Shown here piece after piece: positions 38,176 to 45,498 of a stretch of DNA of 64,000 nt (its first letter is position 1; every line of letters begins with the position of its first letter). The notes below the pieces were generated by a model. That model was not told the origin of the DNA. It searched no databases and saw only the letters and a program-made list of their open reading frames with translations. The stretch is from a virus. Position numbers and translations under genes: made by a program. The stretch lies in the IMG/VR virus record IMGVR_UViG_3300021963_000029, positions 116,815 through 180,814 of that record, one strand, 5' to 3'.

Positions 38176-38847
38176 TCAGTCGAAAATTCTTCCCCAACCA
38201 TCGTTGCCACCTGGACACCAACGATGCTTAAGAACTGCTTTTGTGTAAATGGTCTTCTTACCATTTGTCACTGGACCAGTATAGTTATCATTCAGAGAAC
38301 CATATGGATCATTGACATAATATCCTTTGCCATCTGGAGTCTTTCCAATTACAACACACATGTGCCCACCAGTAGGTGCAGAAAGAGAACCCCTATGGAG
38401 TATGCCAATAACAACGGGCTTTCCAGAGTCCAAACTTTTATCAATATCAGCAAAAGATAGATTGTAACTAAAGTGTGACTTAACACCATAACCTGCCAAA
38501 ACCTTCGTCTGTACGGCATGGTCAGTTGTATCGCCAATTGCAAATACTTTCTTAACATATTCGTCATCGCCTTTGATTGAACCAGGCTTTAGAAAAGCAA
38601 GACACATAGCACAAGAAGAACTGTTACAAGTTCTGTGTGCATCTCTGTAGTTGTCTACTTGGTTAAAGTATGGAACTGCAAGAACCTCTGGAGTTGGTGG
38701 TTTGGTTCTGAAAATTCCAATCCAATCTGTCTCTGAATCATCCATGAATTCAGCAGGGAGGTTATCCTCTAACCACTGTACTGCTGCTACATGATTCGCA
38801 TTACCATCATCATAATACTTGAAAAAGTTATGAAGATCTAAAGTCAT
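38176..38847 (-). CDS. C39-like cysteine peptidase with LHNFF N-terminal domain
   Basis: The protein has 223 residues. Residues 1-48 (LDLHNFFKYYDDGNANHVAA and on) match the first domain of the lysozyme downstream at most positions. The rest is papain-like: RTCNSSSCAMCLAFL with the candidate catalytic Cys, GGHMCVVIGKTPDG with His, and YYVNDPYGSLNDN with Asp, all typical of C39-like peptidases. It probably cleaves peptidoglycan peptides or a protein partner. Together with the lysozyme it forms a two-gene lysis set. Confidence 0.8.
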   Translation of the reverse strand: MTLDLHNFFKYYDDGNANHVAAVQWLEDNLPAEFMDDSETDWIGIFRTKPPTPEVLAVPYFNQVDNYRDAHRTCNSSSCAMCLAFLKPGSIKGDDEYVKKVFAIGDTTDHAVQTKVLAGYGVKSHFSYNLSFADIDKSLDSGKPVVIGILHRGSLSAPTGGHMCVVIGKTPDGKGYYVNDPYGSLNDNYTGPVTNGKKTIYTKAVLKHRWCPGGNDGWGRIFD

Positions 38848-38869
38848 TATCCTCGTAATAGCACTGAGC

Positions 38870-38877
38870 TATTTAGC
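38870..38877 (-). promoter_or_regulatory. Late-promoter-like box GCTAAATA
   Basis: GCTAAATA lies 22 bases upstream of the C39-like gene on the minus strand, directly after the peroxiredoxin terminator. A late start is expected for lytic enzymes. Confidence 0.4.
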
Positions 38878-38887
38878 TTTAGGCATT

Positions 38888-38909
38888 AAAAAACCCCCTA
38901 TAGGGGGTT
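38888..38909 (-). terminator. Terminator behind the peroxiredoxin gene
   Basis: AACCCCC-TA-TAGGGGGTT, an almost perfect palindrome, is followed on the minus strand by TTTTTT. It ends the hli/ferredoxin/peroxiredoxin transcript before the lysis genes. Confidence 0.85.
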
Positions 38910-38914
38910 CACTA

Positions 38915-39442
38915 TTATACAGGAGAAAGTTCTCTTGTTTTAGATTTCACATATTCAAATACTTTCTCTGGAGTAGTCTCCTCATAAGGGTCTGATGTGG
39001 CATTATCTCTTTGACCACCTTCCAAGAATAGTTTCTCGATGACTCCATTATCCACAACCATAGCATAACGCCAAGAGCGATCACCGAAACCAAGGTTAGA
39101 CTTACTGACAAGCATTCCCATAGAACGTGTGAAGTATGCATTGCCATCTGGGATGAGTTTTACATTCTTGATATTCTGATCTTGTGCCCAGGCATTCATT
39201 ACGAAACCATCATTAACAGAAACACAATAGATGCCATCAATCCCAAGAGCCACAAAATCATCGTACTTCTCTTCAAATCCAGGGAGTTGATAAGCAGAGC
39301 AAGTAGGAGTAAATGCACCAGGGAGAGAGAATACAATAACACGCTTACCATCAAATAGATCAGCAGATGTTCTATTTACAAACTCACCATTTTCTCTGAA
39401 TACAAATTCTACTTGAGGAATTTGGTAACTTTCTTTACGCAT
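38915..39442 (-). CDS. Peroxiredoxin (Prx5-like)
   Basis: The start giving MRKESYQIPQ has GGAGG five bases ahead; an in-frame ATG 15 bases earlier lacks such spacing. The protein has ~175 residues. LPGAFTPTCSAYQLPGFEEK holds the peroxidatic Cys in the P-x3-T-x2-C motif and DRSWRYAMVVDNGVIEKLF the conserved Arg. It reduces peroxides made by photosynthetic electron flow, probably using glutaredoxin or thioredoxin. It lies behind hli and petF, so it fits a photo-oxidative stress operon. Confidence 0.88.
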   Translation of the reverse strand: MRKESYQIPQVEFVFRENGEFVNRTSADLFDGKRVIVFSLPGAFTPTCSAYQLPGFEEKYDDFVALGIDGIYCVSVNDGFVMNAWAQDQNIKNVKLIPDGNAYFTRSMGMLVSKSNLGFGDRSWRYAMVVDNGVIEKLFLEGGQRDNATSDPYEETTPEKVFEYVKSKTRELSPV

Positions 39443-39453
39443 ACTTACCTCCA

Positions 39454-39573
39454 TCAAAAAACTCCAGGAATAATCTGTCCAGTGACAAGATAAGAAACTA
39501 CTCCAGCAACAAATCCAAGCATTGCCAGACGAGCATTGAGGATCTCTGCCTCAGGGGTAAAACCGAATTTCAT
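39454..39573 (-). CDS. hli: High-light-inducible protein (Hli) 1
   Basis: The 39-residue frame reads [20 protein letters not shown] then a hydrophobic FVAGVVSYLVTGQ. E-x2-N-x-R-x-A-M-x-G is the chlorophyll-binding motif of one-helix Hli proteins. It protects photosystems from excess light. It overlaps the gene upstream by ATGA. Confidence 0.92.
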   Translation of the reverse strand: MKFGFTPEAEILNARLAMLGFVAGVVSYLVTGQIIPGVF

Positions 39574-39767
39574 TTTTGTTCTCCTTGATAGGGGTGTTGT
39601 TGTTTAAGGTTTGGATCTGGTTTAGAATCCACTTTTTCTTTTACAGGTTTGATGACAATGAACTTGTCATTCTTTAAAGTGCCTGCCACTTTTACTTCAA
39701 GTTCTAGATTATTCCAATCTAAACTTTGGAGGGCAACACCAAGTTGCCCAAGCATTCCAGCACTCAC
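39570..39767 (-). CDS. Small conserved protein between ferredoxin and Hli
   Basis: The 65-residue protein starts [20 protein letters not shown] and continues with a beta-rich [20 protein letters not shown] and a polar tail. It overlaps petF by four bases and hli by four bases. Known cyanophage operons have small genes at this position, but I do not recognise a function. Confidence 0.6.
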   Translation of the reverse strand: MSAGMLGQLGVALQSLDWNNLELEVKVAGTLKNDKFIVIKPVKEKVDSKPDPNLKQQHPYQGEQK

Positions 39768-40057
39768 AGGTTCTCTTCCTGCTCAGTGAGGATCACACAA
39801 TCAGACTTGGGATATGCTACACAAAGGAGAGCAAATCCTTCTGCCATCTGATCATCATCAAGGAAAGATTGTTCTTCATTATCAATCTCACCAGAAACAA
39901 CTTTGCCAGCACATGAAGAACATGCACCTGCTTTACAAGAATAAGGAAGATCAATATCTGCTTCTTCAGCAGCTTCAAGAATATATTGATCTTCAGCACA
40001 CTGAATAGTGGTTTCAGTGCCGTCAGGAGATTGAAGAGTAATATTGTAAGTAGTCAT
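39764..40057 (-). CDS. petF: Ferredoxin [2Fe-2S] (PetF)
   Basis: The 97-residue plant-type ferredoxin has the cluster motif [16 protein letters not shown] with the fourth Cys in [13 protein letters not shown]. The start [16 protein letters not shown] is typical. It accepts electrons from photosystem I and passes them to reductases, e.g. for nucleotide or pigment synthesis. It sits between two hli-containing units in one operon. Confidence 0.96.
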   Translation of the reverse strand: MTTYNITLQSPDGTETTIQCAEDQYILEAAEEADIDLPYSCKAGACSSCAGKVVSGEIDNEEQSFLDDDQMAEGFALLCVAYPKSDCVILTEQEENL

Positions 40058-40143
40058 TAGTAAGTTTCGGAAAGTTTTTCTACAGATACTGCCAACAAAA
40101 CAAAGAAGGCAATACTAATAATTGTAAAGATGAATGAAGTCAT
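40057..40143 (-). CDS. 28-residue single-helix membrane peptide
   Basis: The frame reads [20 protein letters not shown] then VEKLSETY: one membrane helix and a short polar tail. It is linked to petF by a TAATG junction and lies after hli. The size and make-up are like the small subunits of photosynthetic complexes (Psb/Pet peptides), but no specific family can be claimed. Confidence 0.5.
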   Translation of the reverse strand: MTSFIFTIISIAFFVLLAVSVEKLSETY

Positions 40144-40156
40144 TGTCAATCAATTG

Positions 40157-40351
40157 TCAGAAGATTCCGAAGAAGAGGTTGCCAGTGAGTACATAAGAAA
40201 GAGCACCAGCAACAATGCCGACCATAGCCCAGCGTCCATTATACTTCTCCTTTACTTGGTTGGGGGTATCCATACCATAGTTTTGATAGTACATGGTAGG
40301 TTCTTTGGCAAACATATTCTGTTGACCAAGTTCATTAGTTGTTACAGTCAT
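40157..40351 (-). CDS. hli: High-light-inducible protein (Hli) 2
   Basis: The 64-residue protein ends with EKYNGRWAMVGIVAGALSYV, the Hli motif with chlorophyll-binding N-G-R-x-A-M-x-G, and one membrane helix. The N-terminal extension (NELGQQNMFAKEPTMYYQNY) is longer than in Hli 1. It leads the hli-petF-hli-peroxiredoxin operon. Confidence 0.92.
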   Translation of the reverse strand: MTVTTNELGQQNMFAKEPTMYYQNYGMDTPNQVKEKYNGRWAMVGIVAGALSYVLTGNLFFGIF

Positions 40352-40388
40352 TTAACTTTTGTTTCAGATTGTTACAACAGTATATAGT

Positions 40389-40414
40389 AAAAATTAAGGG
40401 GAGTCAAGCTCCCC
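40389..40414 (-). terminator. Terminator behind the small barrel gene
   Basis: GGGGAG-CTTGA-CTCCCC followed by TTAATTTTT on the minus strand lies ~45 bases after the stop of the small barrel gene and before the hli operon. Confidence 0.65.
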
Positions 40415-40430
40415 CAGTAGTCATTTATAC

Positions 40431-40462
40431 CTAATATTGTTAGGAGACTCTAACAATATTAG
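40431..40462 (-). other. 13-bp inverted repeat over the stop codon of the small barrel gene
   Basis: CTAATATTGTTAG and CTAACAATATTAG are perfect inverted copies separated by six bases. The repeat covers the TAA stop. It is not followed by a T-run, so it could guard the 3' end of the message or be a protein site. Confidence 0.55.
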
Positions 40463-40827
40463 AAGGTATAGCGAACTTTTAGTTCACCACCCATGTCAAA
40501 TACATCCGTCACACCACCAAGTTCACCAGTAACTTTGGCTTTCAGAGCAAGTTTCTCAGCAAGAGGTGCAGTCACACCAACTTCACCAACAGTAACATAT
40601 TCATTACGAACAGAGGTTACAGTATTCCACTCATAACCAGGACCAATTTCAGCATAAACATTTACGCCTCCACCAACAGGTGCTTCATAACCAATACGAA
40701 GTTCAGTTTGGGCACCTTTGTAGTCACCACCAGATAGGGCAGTGGTGGTTTTAGACTCCACATAAGGAGCTGCCATAGCAGGAGCAGAAAGGAGAAGTGC
40801 TGTTGAACTTAAAATAATAGACTTCAT
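40459..40827 (-). CDS. Small outer-membrane beta-barrel-like protein
   Basis: The protein has 122 residues. MKSIILSSTALLLSAPAMAA is a signal peptide. The mature chain has alternating strands (TELRIGYEAPVGGGVNVYAE, GEVGVTAPLAEKLALKAKVT) and ends ELKVRYTF with a terminal Phe, as in OmpA/OmpW-type barrels. At ~100 mature residues it has room for only a few strands; it may form an oligomeric or partial barrel. It is the second phage gene here with outer-membrane features. Confidence 0.68.
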   Translation of the reverse strand: MKSIILSSTALLLSAPAMAAPYVESKTTTALSGGDYKGAQTELRIGYEAPVGGGVNVYAEIGPGYEWNTVTSVRNEYVTVGEVGVTAPLAEKLALKAKVTGELGGVTDVFDMGGELKVRYTF

Positions 40828-40851
40828 AAATTGTATTTTTTTCTAAACTAT

Positions 40852-40883
40852 AAAGACAGTCTAAGGTTTCTTAGACTGTCTTT
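40852..40883 (-). other. 14-bp perfect hairpin at the 5' end of the barrel message
   Basis: AAAGACAGTCTAAG and CTTAGACTGTCTTT are exact inverted copies with a 4-base loop. It begins directly after the -10 box of the predicted promoter, so it would be the first structure of the transcript and may protect it. It may also act as terminator for the polysaccharide operon that ends just upstream. Confidence 0.55.
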
Positions 40884-40912
40884 AGAATATAACATTTTCT
40901 TCAGATTGTCAA
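40884..40912 (-). promoter_or_regulatory. Sigma70-type promoter for the small barrel gene
   Basis: TTGACA and TATTCT are 17 bases apart on the minus strand and overlap the stop of the last polysaccharide gene. The -35 is perfect and the -10 matches 4 of 6. Confidence 0.5.
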
Positions 40913-41691
40913 CCTATCAGTGGTTCCCAGAATCCATAGAATTCATAATCTAACAATTCTTGTGTTCCAAGTTCTGGTGGTCTATTCTTCCAGAAGTTCA
41001 TAACACCTTCTACATTTTGTTTATGAAATACTTCAATATGATCCTGGTGAATACCAGAATCAAAGTCATACCTATAAGTAAACATAGGCATAGAATAAGT
41101 TACACCAGAGTTGTAGATAATTTCCTCTGATGTTGCTCTAGGTTTGATTTTCTGGTCAAGTCTATACTTGTCTCCTCTAATATGATGCTTGATTAATTTT
41201 TCAGCATGATGTCTAGTAATGACATAAAATGCTGCACAGAAATCATTAATCAATCTTGGGTGTAAGTTAGCCCTAAGATTCTTTGTACTCGTGATTGCAC
41301 ATTGTAATACATCCCAATCATATGGAACAGCAGAAAGATATCCGCCCCAAGTAAAAGGCCAATAAGGGACTGTATCAAATACAATGTCGTCTTCACAAAT
41401 AATAATGTAATCTAAATCTGTATTGTCATAGAAGTGCTTGATAGCCTTCAGATGTGACATTGTACACCCCAGTTCCCCTGGAGTCAATAGGTCTGGGAAT
41501 CTGCCCACAAGAAATTCAGAAACATCATTCTCTCCTCTAGCATCAATAGCAGAAATTCTGGTGTTTTCAATTCCATAAAAGTCAAACAGTTCATTCATAT
41601 GATCCTGTCTGTCAGTCTCTGTATCTAGATTGATCCACAATACAGGACCCATCCCTTTAAGTTTCTTTTTTATTGTAGAAGTATCTGTCAT
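40909..41691 (-). CDS. Glycosyltransferase family 25
   Basis: The start giving MTDTSTIKKK follows GGGGG at a better distance than the ATG 12 bases earlier. The protein has ~260 residues. VLWINLDTETDRQDHMNELF, ELGCTMSHLKAIKHFYDN and YIIICEDDIVFDTVPYWPFT are the three GT25 signatures (INLD...R, GCxxSH, EDD). GT25 enzymes add Gal or Glc in LPS and related glycans. It is the last gene of the polysaccharide operon and lies behind a second GT25. Confidence 0.88.
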   Translation of the reverse strand: MTDTSTIKKKLKGMGPVLWINLDTETDRQDHMNELFDFYGIENTRISAIDARGENDVSEFLVGRFPDLLTPGELGCTMSHLKAIKHFYDNTDLDYIIICEDDIVFDTVPYWPFTWGGYLSAVPYDWDVLQCAITSTKNLRANLHPRLINDFCAAFYVITRHHAEKLIKHHIRGDKYRLDQKIKPRATSEEIIYNSGVTYSMPMFTYRYDFDSGIHQDHIEVFHKQNVEGVMNFWKNRPPELGTQELLDYEFYGFWEPLIG

Positions 41692-42335
41692 GGTTTCCCC
41701 CACTGTGGATATCTATGGTGTTTTAAAAATGTATAATCTACATTTACTTTTTCAATATCTGAATAACTATTCCTTTGCCAAGTTAAGTGGGGAATAATTA
41801 CATATGCATTAATTTCTCTATGTGATTCTGCATAATGCACATCACATGGTTTAGTAATATCAATTAATTTATCAATAAACCTATCAAAAACTTTGCTGCT
41901 AAAAGCAACTGAGTGTGCTGCTAAGGTGTACTCACATTTATAAACATGATCAGAAACCTGCTTGAGGTTCATTCCATGGAAATGCTGTCCACCAAGATAT
42001 AACATATCCCAATCAGATGGAACTTCTGTAATGTATTGAGTGAACAATTCATTGACATTCTCATCAAACTGAATGTCATCTTCTAATAGAAGAAAACTAT
42101 TAAGACCTAATTGCTTGGCATACTTGATGCAAAAGAACTGAGATAGTGCACATCCAACTGCTCCTTCTTTAATCTCTGGAGGGAAATCCAGATTCATTTT
42201 AGCACCTTCAATGCCAGGAACTCTTTCAACATTAAAAGAATGTTTTGCAAATTCTTTCTGTGCTTCTTCCCATCTATCTGGTCTTGAATCTAGATTGATA
42301 CAAAAAGTTCTATCAAAGTAATCAGTTAGAATCAT
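41688..42335 (-). CDS. Glycosyltransferase family 25
   Basis: The start giving MILTDYFDRT has GGGAG five bases ahead. The protein has ~215 residues with TFCINLDSRPDRWEEAQKEF, AVGCALSQFFCIKYAKQLGL and FLLLEDDIQFDENVNELFTQ, the GT25 pattern. It is only distantly similar to its neighbour, so the two probably add different sugars or linkages. Overlaps both neighbours by a few bases. Confidence 0.88.
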   Translation of the reverse strand: MILTDYFDRTFCINLDSRPDRWEEAQKEFAKHSFNVERVPGIEGAKMNLDFPPEIKEGAVGCALSQFFCIKYAKQLGLNSFLLLEDDIQFDENVNELFTQYITEVPSDWDMLYLGGQHFHGMNLKQVSDHVYKCEYTLAAHSVAFSSKVFDRFIDKLIDITKPCDVHYAESHREINAYVIIPHLTWQRNSYSDIEKVNVDYTFLKHHRYPQWGKP

Positions 42336-43132
42336 AATGTCTCCCATCCTTCACAATAAAGATCTGATGTATCATGATCCATTAGAGAAGGTCCAAACCA
42401 AATCTTAGGAGCAATAACCTTTTCGCTCTTTGCCAACCATGCTCCCCACCAACTAAAGGAACTGTTAGCAATGATATGATACTTACACATAGACATAAAG
42501 CACATGTCATGCTTAGCAGAATTAGATTGTGATACAAAGAACCTATCTGGATCAAATACACTTTGCATCATACACCAATCAATGTCATCTGAGAATATCA
42601 ACACAGGAACATCTGGAAGTTTTTTCAATGCCTCTATGTAATACTCAATTGGGGGCACTGGATGAAAAGACTGAAGATGGAGATAATCACTTCTTCTAAT
42701 GTGCAAAGAAATCAATTCACTAGTTCCAATTTCATTGGTAATAATATCTTTGCAAGAATTTATAACATCTTCATCAAAGGTAAAGTCTTGTCTAATTTGA
42801 TCTTCAATGTGCTTGAAGTATTTCTCTGATTGAAAATAACCATAAAGATCTACATTATCTTCACAGTTATTAAATAGATACTCATCAAAATGAAATCCAG
42901 ATTCCTTTACCATCTTATTTGGTTCAAGGAATTTATCCACTTTACTAAGATCAAAAGCATTATGGATGTTAGTATCTGAATTCTTTACATTTGGATCACT
43001 AACCCCAAAAGAATATTCAGGAGGAATACAAAACCCAAGTCCTCTGTTAGCAGCAATACCTCTCAAAGAAGCATACTGAAACATTTGATTGCCTAACCTA
43101 CCAAGGTTTCCTAATTGGTTAAAAGAGATCAT
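42332..43132 (-). CDS. Alpha-1,2-fucosyltransferase-like (GT11)
   Basis: The protein has 266 residues. LGRLGNQMFQYASLRGIAAN is the GT11 N-terminal motif, and ISLHIRRSDYLHLQSF the HxRRxDY motif for GDP-fucose binding; SNSAKHDMCFMSMCKYHIIA and NSSFSWWGAWLAKSEKVIAP complete the family pattern. It transfers fucose from GDP-fucose, which the operon's own Gmd and Fcl can provide. Confidence 0.92.
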   Translation of the reverse strand: MISFNQLGNLGRLGNQMFQYASLRGIAANRGLGFCIPPEYSFGVSDPNVKNSDTNIHNAFDLSKVDKFLEPNKMVKESGFHFDEYLFNNCEDNVDLYGYFQSEKYFKHIEDQIRQDFTFDEDVINSCKDIITNEIGTSELISLHIRRSDYLHLQSFHPVPPIEYYIEALKKLPDVPVLIFSDDIDWCMMQSVFDPDRFFVSQSNSAKHDMCFMSMCKYHIIANSSFSWWGAWLAKSEKVIAPKIWFGPSLMDHDTSDLYCEGWETL

Positions 43133-43932
43133 TGTAGATAATTAATGTAAATAAAGTCTTCAAGAACTTCAATCTGTTTTACTCTTTCCAGATTGTCTTT
43201 GATAGCATCTAATTTGCTTTGATAGATCTCTTCAGATACTTCAAACTCTTCACTCAATTGAATGATGCCATCTTTGTTGAAATGATCTGCAATGTCAGGA
43301 GATCCCATATAAACAGGGATAGTACCAGTAGCAAAACAATCAAGAATCTTCTCTGTGTAGTATGATTCATAAACTCCATTCTCAATCACAACAGAGAACA
43401 TATAATCACAAAGACCTTGTTCTTTATCTGCAATCTCATTGAAACCTCTACCATAAAGATCTACTTGATCACCAATCCTTTCCACCCATTCAAGTCTAGT
43501 TTTCTGACCTTCAGTAAAAGACTTGTTAGATGAAATCATAGAAATCATTTTAGTCTTTTCATAGATCTTAGGTTCTTTAATCCAGAACCCTTGAGCAGGA
43601 CACCATTTAAATCTTGGATCCAAATCAAGAAGTTCTTTATCATGAGTAAAAATGTACTTGAATACTTTAAAGTATTCTTCTAAGTTAGATTTGATTTCAT
43701 CAGAAATACCTGGAACTACAAATCTAGATTCAAGCAACCATCCATACTTAATACCTTCAACCTTATCAGTGAATGCTTGGTTGATATTTTGATCTACATA
43801 AACAGTCTCATCTGCAGACAGATCAAAGACCCATTCTACATACTTAGATTCTTTACCATGAACTGAGTATCCTTTGTTTCCACCAGTAAGATGTGTAAAG
43901 GAGTTGCCTACTAAATTAATCTTGTGTTTCAT
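43129..43932 (-). CDS. Fucosyltransferase-like (GT10 family)
   Basis: The protein has 267 residues. IFTHDKELLDLDPRFKWCPA and YMFSVVIENGVYESYYTEKI followed by LDCFATGTIPVYMGSPDIAD are typical for GT10 alpha-1,3/1,4-fucosyltransferases. The E..Y.TEK...A...G..PVY.G motif is complete. Two fucosyltransferase families in one operon suggest a glycan with more than one fucose linkage. Confidence 0.85.
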   Translation of the reverse strand: MKHKINLVGNSFTHLTGGNKGYSVHGKESKYVEWVFDLSADETVYVDQNINQAFTDKVEGIKYGWLLESRFVVPGISDEIKSNLEEYFKVFKYIFTHDKELLDLDPRFKWCPAQGFWIKEPKIYEKTKMISMISSNKSFTEGQKTRLEWVERIGDQVDLYGRGFNEIADKEQGLCDYMFSVVIENGVYESYYTEKILDCFATGTIPVYMGSPDIADHFNKDGIIQLSEEFEVSEEIYQSKLDAIKDNLERVKQIEVLEDFIYINYLQ

Positions 43933-44764
43933 AGTTGATATAATTTTTATTTTTTAAATCAGGAATCTTACTTTCAAAGAAAGGATACATCATCCACTGT
44001 GGAGATTTTAGCACATAGTCAGGAGTAATTTCAAGTGCAGTATTATATCCAATGTCAACTTTAATTTGTCCTTCCCAATGGACACCAGGAATTCCATATC
44101 CCCACTTCTTAATAAAAACATTCATAGAAGTATTATGATGCTCTAAAGATTTCATATGATGAGGATCTGATCTATTGAAACCAGAGAATCTTTCAAAATC
44201 TACAAAATCAAAATGAATTCTATTATGGACTCTATGATGGAGAGGATCATTGACAGAACTATGCTCTTTGTTGTAAATCAATTGCCTCAAAAAATAATCA
44301 CAGTCTTGCCATCCAATGTTGCAAAATCTCTCATCCCAAAGTCCTACAGATCTAATTGCATCAATAGTATAACTGTGGAATGCATCACCACAACCATAAG
44401 AAATAAAACTATACTTCTGGTGATATTCAATTAAAGTATCAATAACATCTTCATTATACTCAACATCATTCTGAGACAAGATTACAATATCTGAATCAGG
44501 TTCATCTACACTTTTAAATCCTTCTATAAGACACTCATTCCAATTTCTTGCAAGGTGTCCTGTAGAAAAACTTGGTCTTGTTTGATTGGTAACTACTTTG
44601 ATTGGAAGATTAATATCATCTAAAATAACAGGAGCATCTTTAAAATTATTGATTACTGTTATTTCGCAGTCATACTTTTTGATACCACTTTTTTCAAAAC
44701 TCTTTAATGTCTTGTTTAATTCAAGATCATTATCATAAGTTACAAAGTATGCTTTAATTTTCAT
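43916..44764 (-). CDS. Glycosyltransferase family 2
   Basis: The protein has 282 residues. It starts MKIKAYFVTYDNDLELNKTL, then CEITVINNFKDAP and DIVILSQNDVEYNEDVIDTL with an N-D-V metal motif, and has WDERFCNIGWQDCDYFLRQL. The later part carries many His residues. It overlaps the GT10 gene by 17 bases. Donor sugar unknown. Confidence 0.78.
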   Translation of the reverse strand: MKIKAYFVTYDNDLELNKTLKSFEKSGIKKYDCEITVINNFKDAPVILDDINLPIKVVTNQTRPSFSTGHLARNWNECLIEGFKSVDEPDSDIVILSQNDVEYNEDVIDTLIEYHQKYSFISYGCGDAFHSYTIDAIRSVGLWDERFCNIGWQDCDYFLRQLIYNKEHSSVNDPLHHRVHNRIHFDFVDFERFSGFNRSDPHHMKSLEHHNTSMNVFIKKWGYGIPGVHWEGQIKVDIGYNTALEITPDYVLKSPQWMMYPFFESKIPDLKNKNYINYETQD

Positions 44765-45498
44765 AGGATACAGATAGCAGTGTCTTGAACCATATTGTCA
44801 TGGTAATACTCATCATTCCATTCTTCAAAGTCCCACTTGATCAATTCAAGTTCATCATAAAATTGTCGTACATCCTTAAGTCTAATGTCCCATACATTAT
44901 CAATAACAATAAGAGTATCTTTGTCTGCAACTGATTGAGCAACTTCAAAATCTCTCTTGACTCCTTCATAAGAATGATCCCCATCTACAAAGATAAGATC
45001 ATATCTTCCACCAAAATCTTTAGATGCTTCTTTCAGAATAGCAATATTCTTTTCGGAAATCTCTTCATTAGTGTAGTTAACAAAATCACCAAAAGGAAGA
45101 TCTACTTTATATTTCCAATCATCATAATCAGAATGATGAGGATACCAATATCTGGCATTGATTCTATCTGAGTGTGGAAGGTATGCAATCTGTCCATCAT
45201 AACCACCTTTCCTAATGTCAAAAGAATCAATCACACCATATCCATCATCACCATAAAGTTCATCCATAGCATATGCCATAGCATTAGAACTTTCATAATG
45301 CCAAGATCCAATCTCAAGAACAGTCTTTGCCTCAACCATCTTAACTAGAGTAGCAAGACAATTCCTACAATGAGTTGATGCACCTTCATACTTAAATCCT
45401 TGAAGGATTCCATTCTCAGGTCCTTTGTCTACATAATAATTTTTGAACTCATTCTTAATGAACTCAACTTTATTTGCATAACCTTTGTAACTCATCAA
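44761..45498 (-). CDS. Class I SAM methyltransferase (Methyltransf_24-like)
   Basis: The protein has 245 residues. KTVLEIGSWHYESSNAMAYA is the SAM-binding motif I; YDLIFVDGDHSYEGVKRDFE followed by DTLIVIDNVWD is characteristic of the Methyltransf_24/cephalosporin-hydroxylase group. The target is probably a sugar or nucleotide-sugar of the glycan. It overlaps its neighbours by four bases. Confidence 0.82.
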   Translation of the reverse strand: MMSYKGYANKVEFIKNEFKNYYVDKGPENGILQGFKYEGASTHCRNCLATLVKMVEAKTVLEIGSWHYESSNAMAYAMDELYGDDGYGVIDSFDIRKGGYDGQIAYLPHSDRINARYWYPHHSDYDDWKYKVDLPFGDFVNYTNEEISEKNIAILKEASKDFGGRYDLIFVDGDHSYEGVKRDFEVAQSVADKDTLIVIDNVWDIRLKDVRQFYDELELIKWDFEEWNDEYYHDNMVQDTAICIL

